DNA from: Gammaproteobacteria bacterium | Lineage (GTDB): Bacteria; Pseudomonadota; Gammaproteobacteria; DSM-19610 | Direction: 5' to 3' | DNA length: 26,497 nt | NCBI GenBank assembly: GCA_030618475.1 | Contig: JAUXDG010000008.1 | Span: 1 to 26,497 of the forward strand | In this document: positions 15,803-23,444 of the stretch, one piece after another | Layout of the letters: every line of letters begins with the position of its first letter | Position numbering within the stretch: the first letter of the stretch is position 1 | Program-made: the position numbers and the translations under genes | Notes under the pieces: model-generated | Databases searched by the model: none | What the model saw: the letters and a program-made list of their open reading frames with translations, nothing else | What the model was told of the DNA's origin: nothing

Positions 15803-17677
15803 CTATTTGAATTCGTCGACTGCATGACCAGCCATGGCCTTCTGGATATTGGCATTCATGCGCCGATCAACATAAACCGTACTCACCGACTCCAGCTTTT
15901 CGATCGCCTTTCTGATAGCCCGGTGATCGTCACCGTTACGCAAGCGGGCCAGCTTATCGGCGGCCTGGTCTATGGCGGTGCGCTCCTCACTGCTCAGAAA
16001 TTTGTCACCATCCTCCCGCAAGGCAGCCTGCAGGGCTTCCAGCACGCGATCCGCTGCCACCTGCTGCTCACGCAGATGCCGTGCTTCCATATCATCCTGG
16101 GCATAGTCCAGGGAGTTGCGCAACATGGTTTCGATTTCCTTATCCGTCAATCCGTACGACGGCTTCACTTCGATATGTGCCTGTACCCCGCTGGTCTGCT
16201 CCCGCGCCGTAACACTCAGCAGACCGTCGGCATCGACCTGGTAGCTCACACGGATACGCGCGGCACCCGCGATCATCGCGGGTATGCCGCGCAGTTCAAA
16301 ACGTGCCAGCGAACGGCAGTCATCCACCAGTTCCCGCTCACCCTGCACGACGTGCAGTGCCAGGGCTGTCTGGCCGTCTTTGAAGGTGGTAAATTCCTGT
16401 GCCCGTGCAACCGGGATCGTGGTGTTCCGAGGAATGATTTTCTCGCTCAGGCCACCCATGGTTTCGATGCCCAGTGACAATGGAATGACATCGAGCAGTA
16501 ACATTTCATCTTCGGGTTTGTTGCCCGCCAGAATATCGGCCTGTATCGCCGCACCAATCGCCACGACCTTGTCGGGGTCGATATCAAGCAGCGGATCACG
16601 GCCGAAAAACCCGCCCACCATGGCGCGCACTTTTGGCACTCGCGTGGATCCGCCCACCAAGACAATTTCCTCAACGTCCGCGGCACTCAACCCGGCGTCA
16701 CGCAGGGCACGACGGCACGGCGCCAGTGTTTTTTTCACCAACGGTTCGATCAGCTCGTCCATCTTCTGACGGGTCAACTTTCCCTGCCACTGCATGCCGT
16801 TATCAAGGTGCAGGCTAAGATCGGCATCTTCACACGCAGTGAGCTTCTCCTTGGCCGCACAGGCCTCGTGCAGCAACCGACGTTGCAGGGAATGATTGAT
16901 ATCGTCACTCACACCGGTCTGTTCCATCATCCAGAGTGCGATAAGCCGGTCCATATCATCGCCACCCAGCGCCGAATCACCGGCGGTCGCCATGACCTCG
17001 AAAACGCCCTGGTTCAGACGCAGAATGGAGATATCGAAAGTACCGCCACCCAGGTCATAGACCGCGATGACACCGTCCCTGCCCCGGTCCAGGCCATAGG
17101 CGACCGCAGCAGCTGTGGGCTCATTAAGCAGGCGCAATACCTTCAGTCCGGCCAGCTTGCCCGCATCCTTGGTCGCCTGGCGTTGCGCATCATCAAAATA
17201 AGCCGGCACGGTAATTACGACACCGGAGAGTTCGCCGCCCAGCGTATTTTCTGCCCGCTGCCTGAGTTCCTCGAGGATATCCGCGGACACCTGCACCGGA
17301 CTAAGGTCACCCGCCACCGTGTGTATCAGGGGCATAGCGGATTCACCTGACACAAATTCGTAAGGCAGTCTTGAACCCAGCGTTTTCACATCCTTCAGAC
17401 CACGCCCCATCAGGCGTTTCACGGAAATAATGGTATTGAGGGGATCACGGGTCGCCTGCGCCTTCGCATCGACGCCAACCTGGTGTCCACCGTCCTCGCA
17501 ATAACGAACCACCGAAGGCAATAAATGTCTGCCCTCGTTATCAGGCAAGGTACCTGCCGCGCCACTGCGCACACTGGCAAGCAGCGAATTAGTAGTGCCC
17601 AGGTCAATACCCGCTGCCAGACGGTGCTGGTGCGGCGCAGTGCTTTGACCGGGTTCTGAGATGTGCAGCAAAGCCAT
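15803..17677 (-). CDS. hscA: Fe-S assembly Hsp70 chaperone HscA
   Basis: Specialised Hsp70 that, with HscB, acts on the scaffold IscU to help release its cluster. It has 624 residues (E. coli 616). The ATPase domain begins with AGIDLGTTNSLLASV and carries IAVYDLGGGTFDISIL and EIVLVGGSTRVPKVR. The substrate-binding domain has LLLDVIPLSLGIETMGG and a helical lid at the C-terminus. It is intact, although its normal client gene iscU is not in the operon. A 215-bp gap filled by a repeat element separates it from hscB. Confidence 0.97.
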   Translation of the reverse strand: MALLHISEPGQSTAPHQHRLAAGIDLGTTNSLLASVRSGAAGTLPDNEGRHLLPSVVRYCEDGGHQVGVDAKAQATRDPLNTIISVKRLMGRGLKDVKTLGSRLPYEFVSGESAMPLIHTVAGDLSPVQVSADILEELRQRAENTLGGELSGVVITVPAYFDDAQRQATKDAGKLAGLKVLRLLNEPTAAAVAYGLDRGRDGVIAVYDLGGGTFDISILRLNQGVFEVMATAGDSALGGDDMDRLIALWMMEQTGVSDDINHSLQRRLLHEACAAKEKLTACEDADLSLHLDNGMQWQGKLTRQKMDELIEPLVKKTLAPCRRALRDAGLSAADVEEIVLVGGSTRVPKVRAMVGGFFGRDPLLDIDPDKVVAIGAAIQADILAGNKPEDEMLLLDVIPLSLGIETMGGLSEKIIPRNTTIPVARAQEFTTFKDGQTALALHVVQGERELVDDCRSLARFELRGIPAMIAGAARIRVSYQVDADGLLSVTAREQTSGVQAHIEVKPSYGLTDKEIETMLRNSLDYAQDDMEARHLREQQVAADRVLEALQAALREDGDKFLSSEERTAIDQAADKLARLRNGDDHRAIRKAIEKLESVSTVYVDRRMNANIQKAMAGHAVDEFK

Positions 17678-17713
17678 TTTTATCAGCTCGCCATCAGGTT
17701 GTCAGATAACTCA

Positions 17714-17896
17714 TTAACCCGAATTTCTCATCACAAAGGTCACGAAGTATCTCAGGGACAGAGGATTTCCCTGTTTATCTGTCGCGTTCTCAGTTAACAG
17801 AGTGTGTCTTACGATTCTTTTGCGGCCATTATTTAACATGTTGTTCCTTTGTGACCTTCGTGTCCTTTGTGGTTAAGTGTGAGAAATCCAGCTTAG
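17714..17896. mobile_element. MITE-like repeat between hscB and hscA
   Basis: The ends at 17714-17731 and 17879-17896 are inverted, matching at 13 of 18 positions around ATTTCTCA, and both resemble the ends of the element at 4318-4382. Inside, CACAAAGGTCACGAAG (17732-17747) pairs with CTTCGTGTCCTTTGTG (17856-17871), 15 of 16. The right end includes the hscB stop codon (17893-17895). No coding capacity is visible, so a non-autonomous element is the likely reading. I saw no clear target duplication. Confidence 0.6.
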
Positions 17897-18441
17897 TACA
17901 ATTCATCTTCCAGATCCGCTTCCAGCTCCTGCACTTCCTCTTGCAGGCGCTTGAAGAACTGCATTCTCAACACCAGTGTCACCGCCTGTTCGATTTCTGC
18001 GCCACCATCAAGCGCCTGGACGAGCCCTGACTCCAGTGCCTCGTATTGGCTGCGCACCGTTTGCGTCAGCCGGTCCAGTGCCTGCAGGGGGTCATCCTGC
18101 TCGCGAATCTCAGCAAGCGTCTCACGCAACTCCATTTGCTGCATCAGGAAAGCAGGGTCCTGCTGGAAAGACTGCTGGTCTTCAATGGCATGGCCACGCA
18201 GTTCAAGCAGATAACGTCCGCGTTTCAACGGGTCTTTCAGTACCTCATAAGCCTCGTTGATTTGCGTGGCCTGCTGCATGGATATGCGCCGTTCCTGATC
18301 GCTGGCGCTGGCGTACCTGTCCGGATGAACAGTACGCTGCAATTCCCGGTAACGCGCATCCAGCTCTACGCGCTCCAGCACATAGCGCTGCGGCAACGAA
18401 AACAAGTCAAAATGATTTTGCGTCAGAATGGACGACATCAT
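17893..18441 (-). CDS. hscB: Fe-S assembly J-protein HscB
   Basis: J-domain co-chaperone that delivers IscU to HscA and stimulates its ATPase. It has 182 residues (E. coli 171). The N-terminal J domain (NHFDLFSLPQRYVLE) has the HPD motif at 39-41 in RTVHPDRYAS, and the C-terminal three-helix IscU-binding domain is acidic. Two adjacent ATGs (18441 and 18438) are possible, with no strong ribosome binding site. It is 55 bp after iscA, across a short palindromic repeat. Confidence 0.95.
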   Translation of the reverse strand: MMSSILTQNHFDLFSLPQRYVLERVELDARYRELQRTVHPDRYASASDQERRISMQQATQINEAYEVLKDPLKRGRYLLELRGHAIEDQQSFQQDPAFLMQQMELRETLAEIREQDDPLQALDRLTQTVRSQYEALESGLVQALDGGAEIEQAVTLVLRMQFFKRLQEEVQELEADLEDELY

Positions 18442-18458
18442 GAATAATGAACATGCGA

Positions 18459-18474
18459 GCAGATTTAAATCTGC
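18459..18474. repeat. Short palindromic repeat, copy 3
   Basis: GCAGATTTAAATCTGC is a perfect 16-bp palindrome followed by CCCCGAG. It is the same core as the copies at 8849-8875 and 10695-10719 with one base changed in each arm. It lies in the iscA-hscB gap. Confidence 0.7.
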
Positions 18475-18496
18475 CCCCGAGCTCCGCTAGCTGCAC

Positions 18497-18820
18497 TCAA
18501 ATGTTAAAACTCTCGCCGCAACCACACTCGTCTTTGACATTCGGGTTATTGAACTTGAAACCTTCATTCAAGCCCTCCCTCGCAAAGTCCAGCTCTGTGC
18601 CGTCGATGTAAACCATGCTCTTCGGATCAACGACCACTTTAACGCCTTGATCTTCGAACACTATATCGCCTTCGTCGAGCTCATCGATGAACTCCAGGAC
18701 GTAGGCCATGCCGGAACAGCCGGAGGTCCGCACAGCCAGGCGCAGACCCAGCCCCTTGCCGCGTTGCTGCAGAAAGGATTTAATTCGATCCGCCGCCGCA
18801 TCTGTCAAGGTAATTGCCAT
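18497..18820 (-). CDS. iscA: A-type Fe-S carrier IscA
   Basis: Carrier that passes Fe-S clusters, especially [4Fe-4S], to target proteins. It has 107 residues. The three cluster-binding cysteines are Cys35 in RTSGCSGMAY and Cys99/Cys101 in ECGCGESF. It starts 10 bp after the iscS stop with a good ribosome binding site (AGAGGGTGA), so it follows iscS directly. iscU would normally lie between them. Confidence 0.97.
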   Translation of the reverse strand: MAITLTDAAADRIKSFLQQRGKGLGLRLAVRTSGCSGMAYVLEFIDELDEGDIVFEDQGVKVVVDPKSMVYIDGTELDFAREGLNEGFKFNNPNVKDECGCGESFNI

Positions 18821-18830
18821 ATGTCACCCT

Positions 18831-20051
18831 CTAGTGAGCAGCCCATTTTACAGAATCGAGATCGATACCGTCCTTGTACATCTCCCACAGGGGCGATAAA
18901 TCACGCAGCCTGCCGATTTTACCCTTTACCAGACCAATGGTGTAATCGATCTCTTCTTCTGTGGTAAAACGACCGATGGTGAAGCGTATGGAACTGTGCG
19001 CCAGTTCATCATTGCGCCCTAATGCACGTAATACATAAGACGGCTCCAGACTGGAGCTGGTACACGCCGAACCGGACGAGACTGCGAGATCCTTCAGGGC
19101 CATGATCAGGCTTTCACCTTCCACGTAATTGAAGCTGATATTGAGGTTACCGGCCACTCGATGATCCAGGTCACCGTTGATATACACTTCTTCAGTGTCA
19201 TTGAATCCATCAACCAGACGATTACGCAAAGCCAGGATACGCTCATTGTCAGCGGTCATTTCCTCCCTGGCAAGACGGAAGGCCTCACCCATGCCGACAA
19301 TCTGGTGTGTTGCCAGGGTACCGGACCGCAGGCCGCGCTCATGGCCCCCACCGTGCATCTGGGCTTCCAGACGTACACGCGGTTTACGGCGCACATACAG
19401 GACGCCAATGCCCTTGGGACCATAAATCTTGTGGGCAGAGAACGACATTAGATCCACTTTCAGCGTCTGCAGGTCAATGGGCACTTTACCGGCGCTCTGC
19501 GCAGCATCCACATGGAAGATAATCTTGCACTCGCGACAGATTTCGCCGATGGCTTCGATATCCTGGATAACGCCTATTTCGTTATTGACGTGCATAACGC
19601 TCACCAGAACGGTGTCGTCACGCAACGCTTGTTTGAATTTTTCCAGATCCAGCAGGCCACTGGATTCGGGCTCCAGGTAGGTGACTTCATAACCTTCACG
19701 CTCGAGCTGACGACAGGAATCAAGTACTGCCTTGTGTTCGGTCTTGAGGGTGACGATGTGTTTTCCGTTTTTCTTGTAGAAGTGGGCAGCACCTTTAATG
19801 GCAAGGTTATCCGACTCGGTAGCGCCGCTGGTCCAGATAATTTCCCTGGCATCAGCATTGACCAGGGCAGCAACATTACGACGTGCTTCTTCTACAGCCT
19901 CATCAGCCTGCCAGCCAAATACGTGCGAACGCGAAGCCGGATTTCCGAATTGCCCTTGCGGGGTCAGATAGCCACACATTCTCTCCGCCACTCGAGGATC
20001 AACCGGCGTGGTCGCTGAATAATCGAGATAGATCGGTGTCTTTACATTCAT
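18831..20051 (-). CDS. iscS: Cysteine desulfurase IscS
   Basis: PLP enzyme that takes sulfur from cysteine as a persulfide for Fe-S clusters and tRNA thiolation. It has 406 residues (E. coli 404). PLP-binding Lys208 is in SFSAHKIYGPKG, and the persulfide Cys330 is in SSGSACTSSSLEPSYV. The C-terminal tail, LSPLWEMYKDGIDLDSVKWAAH with only small differences from E. coli, is the segment that contacts IscU in known complexes, and it is retained here although no iscU gene follows. It is 33 bp after a second, NifS-type desulfurase gene. Confidence 0.97.
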   Translation of the reverse strand: MNVKTPIYLDYSATTPVDPRVAERMCGYLTPQGQFGNPASRSHVFGWQADEAVEEARRNVAALVNADAREIIWTSGATESDNLAIKGAAHFYKKNGKHIVTLKTEHKAVLDSCRQLEREGYEVTYLEPESSGLLDLEKFKQALRDDTVLVSVMHVNNEIGVIQDIEAIGEICRECKIIFHVDAAQSAGKVPIDLQTLKVDLMSFSAHKIYGPKGIGVLYVRRKPRVRLEAQMHGGGHERGLRSGTLATHQIVGMGEAFRLAREEMTADNERILALRNRLVDGFNDTEEVYINGDLDHRVAGNLNISFNYVEGESLIMALKDLAVSSGSACTSSSLEPSYVLRALGRNDELAHSSIRFTIGRFTTEEEIDYTIGLVKGKIGRLRDLSPLWEMYKDGIDLDSVKWAAH

Positions 20052-20084
20052 ATCCGTTACACCTGCTTAAAAGTCAAAACCACA

Positions 20085-21233
20085 TCACCAGCCCGCTGCC
20101 TGGCTGGCCTTCTGCATCCATTTCACCTGCTGCCCGAGGGCGGTCAGCAAGACTTCGATATCCGATTCCGTGGTGTCCCTGCCAAGGCTGATGCGGATCG
20201 CACCGCGGGCCAGTTCGGCGTCCACACCCATCGCCATCAACACATGGCTCGGCTCGGTCTTGCCGCTGGAACAGGCTGACCCGCTGGAAACCGCGATACC
20301 GGCCCGGTCGAGCTGCATCAGCAGGGTCTCGCCATCGATACCTGCGATTGCCAGCTGAACCGTATTGGGCAGGCGTTCAGCATGCTTGGCAAAAACGCTG
20401 ATCTCCGGGTAGCGGGCCAGCCAGGTTTCCAGACGTTCGCGCCACCGGCGGGTGTACGCAGCACGCTCTGCCAGCTGCGTTTTGGCCAACTCCGCCGCCA
20501 CCCCAAAACCCACAATACCAGCGACATTCTCAGTACCGGCACGGAAACCTCTTTCCTGGCCACCGCCAACCATCAGCGGCGCCAATTCCAGCGTTTTATC
20601 GACAATCAACGCACCCACACCTTTGGGCCCGTAGATTTTGTGTGCCGATAATGTCATGAGTTGCACAGCACTGGATTCAAAATCCAGCGCCATTTTACCT
20701 GCCGCCTGGATCGCATCGTTATGAAACACAGCACCGACGGATCGCGCCTTTTCAGCCAGCCCGGCGATATCCTGAATAACGCCGGTTTCATTATTGGCTG
20801 TCATCACGGACACCAGACGGGTGTCCTGGTACAGCTTTTCCATCAGCGCCTCGGATGTAACACGGCACTGATCGTCAATCCCGATCAGATCCAGCTGCCA
20901 GCCCTGAGCAGCCAACGCCCTCGCCGGTTCGAGCACCGAGGGGTGTTCGATACTGCTGATGGCAAGCCTTCCGGGTTGCCGTCTCCAGGTTACAGCGTGT
21001 AACGCCAGGTTATTCGCCTCGGTACCGCCGCTGGTGAATATCACCTGGCTGGCATGTGCACCCACCAACGCCGCAACCTGTTCGCGGGCGGTATCGAGCT
21101 TTGCACGCGCCGCTCTACCAAACTGATGGGTACTGGATGGATTGCCCGCCATGCCGGACAAACATGCTGTCATCGCATCCAGTACACGGGAGTCCAACGG
21201 CGTACTGGCGTTGTAATCCAGATACAGTTTCAC
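20085..21233 (-). CDS. Second cysteine desulfurase, NifS/IscS-like
   Basis: A class V aminotransferase-fold cysteine desulfurase of 382 residues. The PLP lysine is Lys199 in TLSAHKIYGPKG, and the persulfide Cys321 is in SSGSACSSGKTEPSHV; this loop is the NifS-like form, unlike the IscS loop of its neighbour. It lacks the IscS C-terminal tail and ends KWMQKASQAAGW. It lies 18 bp after iscR, so it is likely IscR-controlled with the rest. Whether it serves general Fe-S assembly or another sulfur-transfer path cannot be told from sequence. I leave the symbol blank since nifS would imply nitrogen fixation. Confidence 0.93.
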   Translation of the reverse strand: MKLYLDYNASTPLDSRVLDAMTACLSGMAGNPSSTHQFGRAARAKLDTAREQVAALVGAHASQVIFTSGGTEANNLALHAVTWRRQPGRLAISSIEHPSVLEPARALAAQGWQLDLIGIDDQCRVTSEALMEKLYQDTRLVSVMTANNETGVIQDIAGLAEKARSVGAVFHNDAIQAAGKMALDFESSAVQLMTLSAHKIYGPKGVGALIVDKTLELAPLMVGGGQERGFRAGTENVAGIVGFGVAAELAKTQLAERAAYTRRWRERLETWLARYPEISVFAKHAERLPNTVQLAIAGIDGETLLMQLDRAGIAVSSGSACSSGKTEPSHVLMAMGVDAELARGAIRISLGRDTTESDIEVLLTALGQQVKWMQKASQAAGW

Positions 21234-21251
21234 TGGGATAAGCTCACCGGA

Positions 21252-21740
21252 TCAGGCAGTATCGGCGACCCTGCCGGTTGACGCCAGATTGACCGCGATG
21301 CCCTGCCTTGCAGCATTTTTCATTGCGGATTGTTTGGCCCGCCCCTGTTCTACCAATTGCCCAAGCGAAATCTCGCTCAGAAACCCATGAATCTGATCGC
21401 TCAATTCGGTCCAGAGATCATGGGTCAGGCAGCGTCTGCCGTCATGACAATCACCTCGCCCGCCACAACGGGTGGCATCAACGCTTTCATCAACCGCTGT
21501 GACCACCGCCGCTACCGGTATTTCAGATGCCGAGCGGCTAAGCGAATAACCGCCACCGGGCCCGCGGGTACTGGAGACCAGCCCGTGTTTACGCAGCCGG
21601 GTGAATAATTGTTCCAGGTAGGACAGGGAAATACCCTGGCGTTCGGAAATGGAGGCCAGTGTGACCGGCCCGTTTTCGGTGTGTAACGCCAGATCCAACA
21701 TTGCTGTGACCGCGTAACGGCCTTTGCTGGTCAATTTCAT
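21252..21740 (-). CDS. iscR: Fe-S cluster regulator IscR
   Basis: Rrf2-family winged-helix repressor that senses Fe-S supply and controls the isc operon. It has 162 residues. The DNA-binding part begins MKLTSKGRYAVTAMLDLA and includes STRGPGGGYSLSR. The [2Fe-2S] ligands are Cys92, Cys98, Cys104 and His107, in the spacing expected for IscR. It is the first gene of the isc block, and a candidate IscR site lies in front of it. Confidence 0.97.
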   Translation of the reverse strand: MKLTSKGRYAVTAMLDLALHTENGPVTLASISERQGISLSYLEQLFTRLRKHGLVSSTRGPGGGYSLSRSASEIPVAAVVTAVDESVDATRCGGRGDCHDGRRCLTHDLWTELSDQIHGFLSEISLGQLVEQGRAKQSAMKNAARQGIAVNLASTGRVADTA

Positions 21741-21786
21741 GCCACCCCACCCTGATTCAACTCTCGGAAAACCCGGTCAAAATGCC

Positions 21787-21811
21787 ATAACTGAGTAAAA
21801 CAGTCAAGAAT
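21787..21811 (-). promoter_or_regulatory. Candidate type 1 IscR site / iscR promoter
   Basis: On the reverse strand the 25 bases from 21811 to 21787 contain TTGACTGTTTTACTCAG and end in TTAT, resembling the type 1 IscR site at the E. coli iscR promoter (TTGACC, then TTTACTC). TTGACT (21807-21802) would serve as the -35. The site overlaps the end and stop codon of cysE. The -10 is not clear; CATTTT at the right distance is weak. Autoregulation is inferred. Confidence 0.5.
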
Positions 21812-22622
21812 TATCCGGGTGCGGTTTAAGGGGTTTTTCCGATTCCTCGCCGGTTTCAATAGCTTCCGTCTTACAAGCACTTTCCAGCTCGCAGGCCTCC
21901 AGGTCAGGCAGCCGCATATCGGCAACGTCAACACCCAGGCCCTTCAAGCCCCGGCACAGGTCTTCCAGCCGTTTGTCCATCATGTGAATATGATCCAGCA
22001 TGTTATTGATAGCGTTGGCCACCGGGTCGGGCGCATCCTTGGTACTGCCGTAGGCATCAAACCCCATTTTCCTGGCAATCGCCTCACGGCGTTTGTCCTG
22101 CCCGGTCTTGCTGCCACCGACTACGCGGCCAGGCACACCGACCACGGTTGCACCATCGGGAACATCCTTCAGTACCACCGAATTGGAACCGATACGCGCA
22201 TCGTCTCCGATCCTGATGGGCCCCAGTACCTTGGCTCCGGCGCCAATGACAACGTCACAACCCAAGGTCGGGTGGCGCTTGCCTTTTTCCCAGCTGGTGC
22301 CACCCAGTGTGACACCGTGATACAGCGTGCAGTCATCGCCAATCTCAGCGGTTTCGCCAATAACCACACCCATTCCATGGTCAATAAAAAAGCGCCGCCC
22401 GATTTTCGCGCCGGGATGAATTTCAATACCGGTGAGCCAGCGTGCCAGGTTGGAAATAACCCGTGCCAGCCAGGGCAAGCCATGACGTGATAAGGCATGG
22501 CTTAAACGATGCGCCATCACTGCGTGAAAACCCGGGTAAGTCGTGATGACCTCAAAGCGGGTACGGGCCGCCGGATCCCGGTCAAATACACAGTCGAGAT
22601 CTTCCCGCAATCGCTCCCACAT
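21804..22622 (-). CDS. cysE: Serine O-acetyltransferase
   Basis: Makes O-acetylserine, the carbon skeleton for cysteine. It has 272 residues. An alpha-helical N-terminal part precedes the left-handed beta-helix of hexapeptide repeats (GIEIHPGAKIGRRFFIDHG, then GETAEIGDDCTLYHGVTLGG), with the catalytic His in FIDHGMG. The final 60 or so residues form a longer, acidic tail than in short CysE forms. It starts with a good ribosome binding site (AAGGTGA). Its stop codon lies in the iscR promoter, so cysteine synthesis and Fe-S assembly genes are physically linked. Confidence 0.96.
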   Translation of the reverse strand: MWERLREDLDCVFDRDPAARTRFEVITTYPGFHAVMAHRLSHALSRHGLPWLARVISNLARWLTGIEIHPGAKIGRRFFIDHGMGVVIGETAEIGDDCTLYHGVTLGGTSWEKGKRHPTLGCDVVIGAGAKVLGPIRIGDDARIGSNSVVLKDVPDGATVVGVPGRVVGGSKTGQDKRREAIARKMGFDAYGSTKDAPDPVANAINNMLDHIHMMDKRLEDLCRGLKGLGVDVADMRLPDLEACELESACKTEAIETGEESEKPLKPHPDNS

Positions 22623-22652
22623 AGCGTCACCTTAAAATATACTGAATTATGG

Positions 22653-22683
22653 ATTATACAGGCTGAAGGCAGCGAATTCGCAA
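22653..22683 (-). promoter_or_regulatory. Predicted cysE promoter
   Basis: On the reverse strand a perfect -10 TATAAT (22658-22653) is preceded by TTGCGA (22683-22678), with a 19-bp spacer that is on the long side. It lies in the 106-bp gap between trmJ and cysE, so cysE could start its own transcript. Confidence 0.45.
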
Positions 22684-22728
22684 TACAGCACGCGCCATTG
22701 GTGCCGATGGTGTTTCAACGCAGGTTTC

Positions 22729-23439
22729 TCAGCTGCACTTTTTATTCATTGCAGTCAGAATCCCGCGCAGGATATTTATCTCGTTTTGATCGGGCCGGGT
22801 ACGCCCGAACAGACGGCGCAGCCGCCGCATGAGTTGCTTCGGATTTACAGGATCGAGAAACTCCAACTCCACCAGGGTCTCCTCAAGATGGTCATAGAAT
22901 TGTTCCATCTGTTGCGCTGTTGCATAGTCAATCTCTGTCTGACCGGCATTTACCGGGTCCCCGGCAAGCAAGCTCAGCTCGTAAACGATGATCTGTACGG
23001 CAGCCGCGATATTCAGCGAGGAATACTCCGGATTGCTTGGAATCTGCACCAGATAGTGGCAACGGTCCAGTTCTTCGTTGCTCAGTCCGGTGCGTTCCCG
23101 GCCAAACAGAATGGCCACCGTTTTAGTGTCCGGCTGCTCATAAACCAGCTTTGCGCAAGCACGCGGATCGAGCATGGGTAGCGGCAAACTGCGACTGCGT
23201 GCGCTCGTACCGATCACCAGAACTGCATCGGCAATCGCACCATTCAACGTTCCGAAACACTTCGCGCGGGCCAGCAGGTCATCAGCACCGGAGGCACGAG
23301 CAGTGGCTTCTGCGCTGGGATAGCGCTGGGGATCAACCAGGCACAAGTCACTCTGCCCCATGTTTTTCATGGCACGGGCTGCCGCACCGATATTGCCGGG
23401 GTGACTGGTGTTGACGAGTACAATACGGGCTTGTTTCAT
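22729..23439 (-). CDS. trmJ: tRNA (cytidine/uridine-2'-O-)-methyltransferase TrmJ
   Basis: SPOUT-class enzyme that methylates the ribose of residue 32 in several tRNAs. It has 236 residues. Family signatures are IVLVNTSHPGNIGAAARAM at the start, FGRERTGLSNEEL and IPSNPEYSSLNIAAAVQI forming the SAM-binding knot, and a helical C-terminal extension. It starts 5 bp after the epmA stop, so it is likely co-transcribed with efp and epmA. It sits upstream of the isc region as it does in E. coli. Confidence 0.96.
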   Translation of the reverse strand: MKQARIVLVNTSHPGNIGAAARAMKNMGQSDLCLVDPQRYPSAEATARASGADDLLARAKCFGTLNGAIADAVLVIGTSARSRSLPLPMLDPRACAKLVYEQPDTKTVAILFGRERTGLSNEELDRCHYLVQIPSNPEYSSLNIAAAVQIIVYELSLLAGDPVNAGQTEIDYATAQQMEQFYDHLEETLVELEFLDPVNPKQLMRRLRRLFGRTRPDQNEINILRGILTAMNKKCS

Positions 23440-23444
23440 GGCGC

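Noticed and set aside
15803..17677. Possibility that the hscA frame is an ordinary DnaK
   Set aside because: The length, the operon context with hscB and fdx, and the family-specific N-terminus all point to HscA.
20085..21233. Evidence for nitrogen fixation from a NifS-type gene
   Set aside because: No nif gene is present and NifS-like desulfurases commonly serve general Fe-S assembly.
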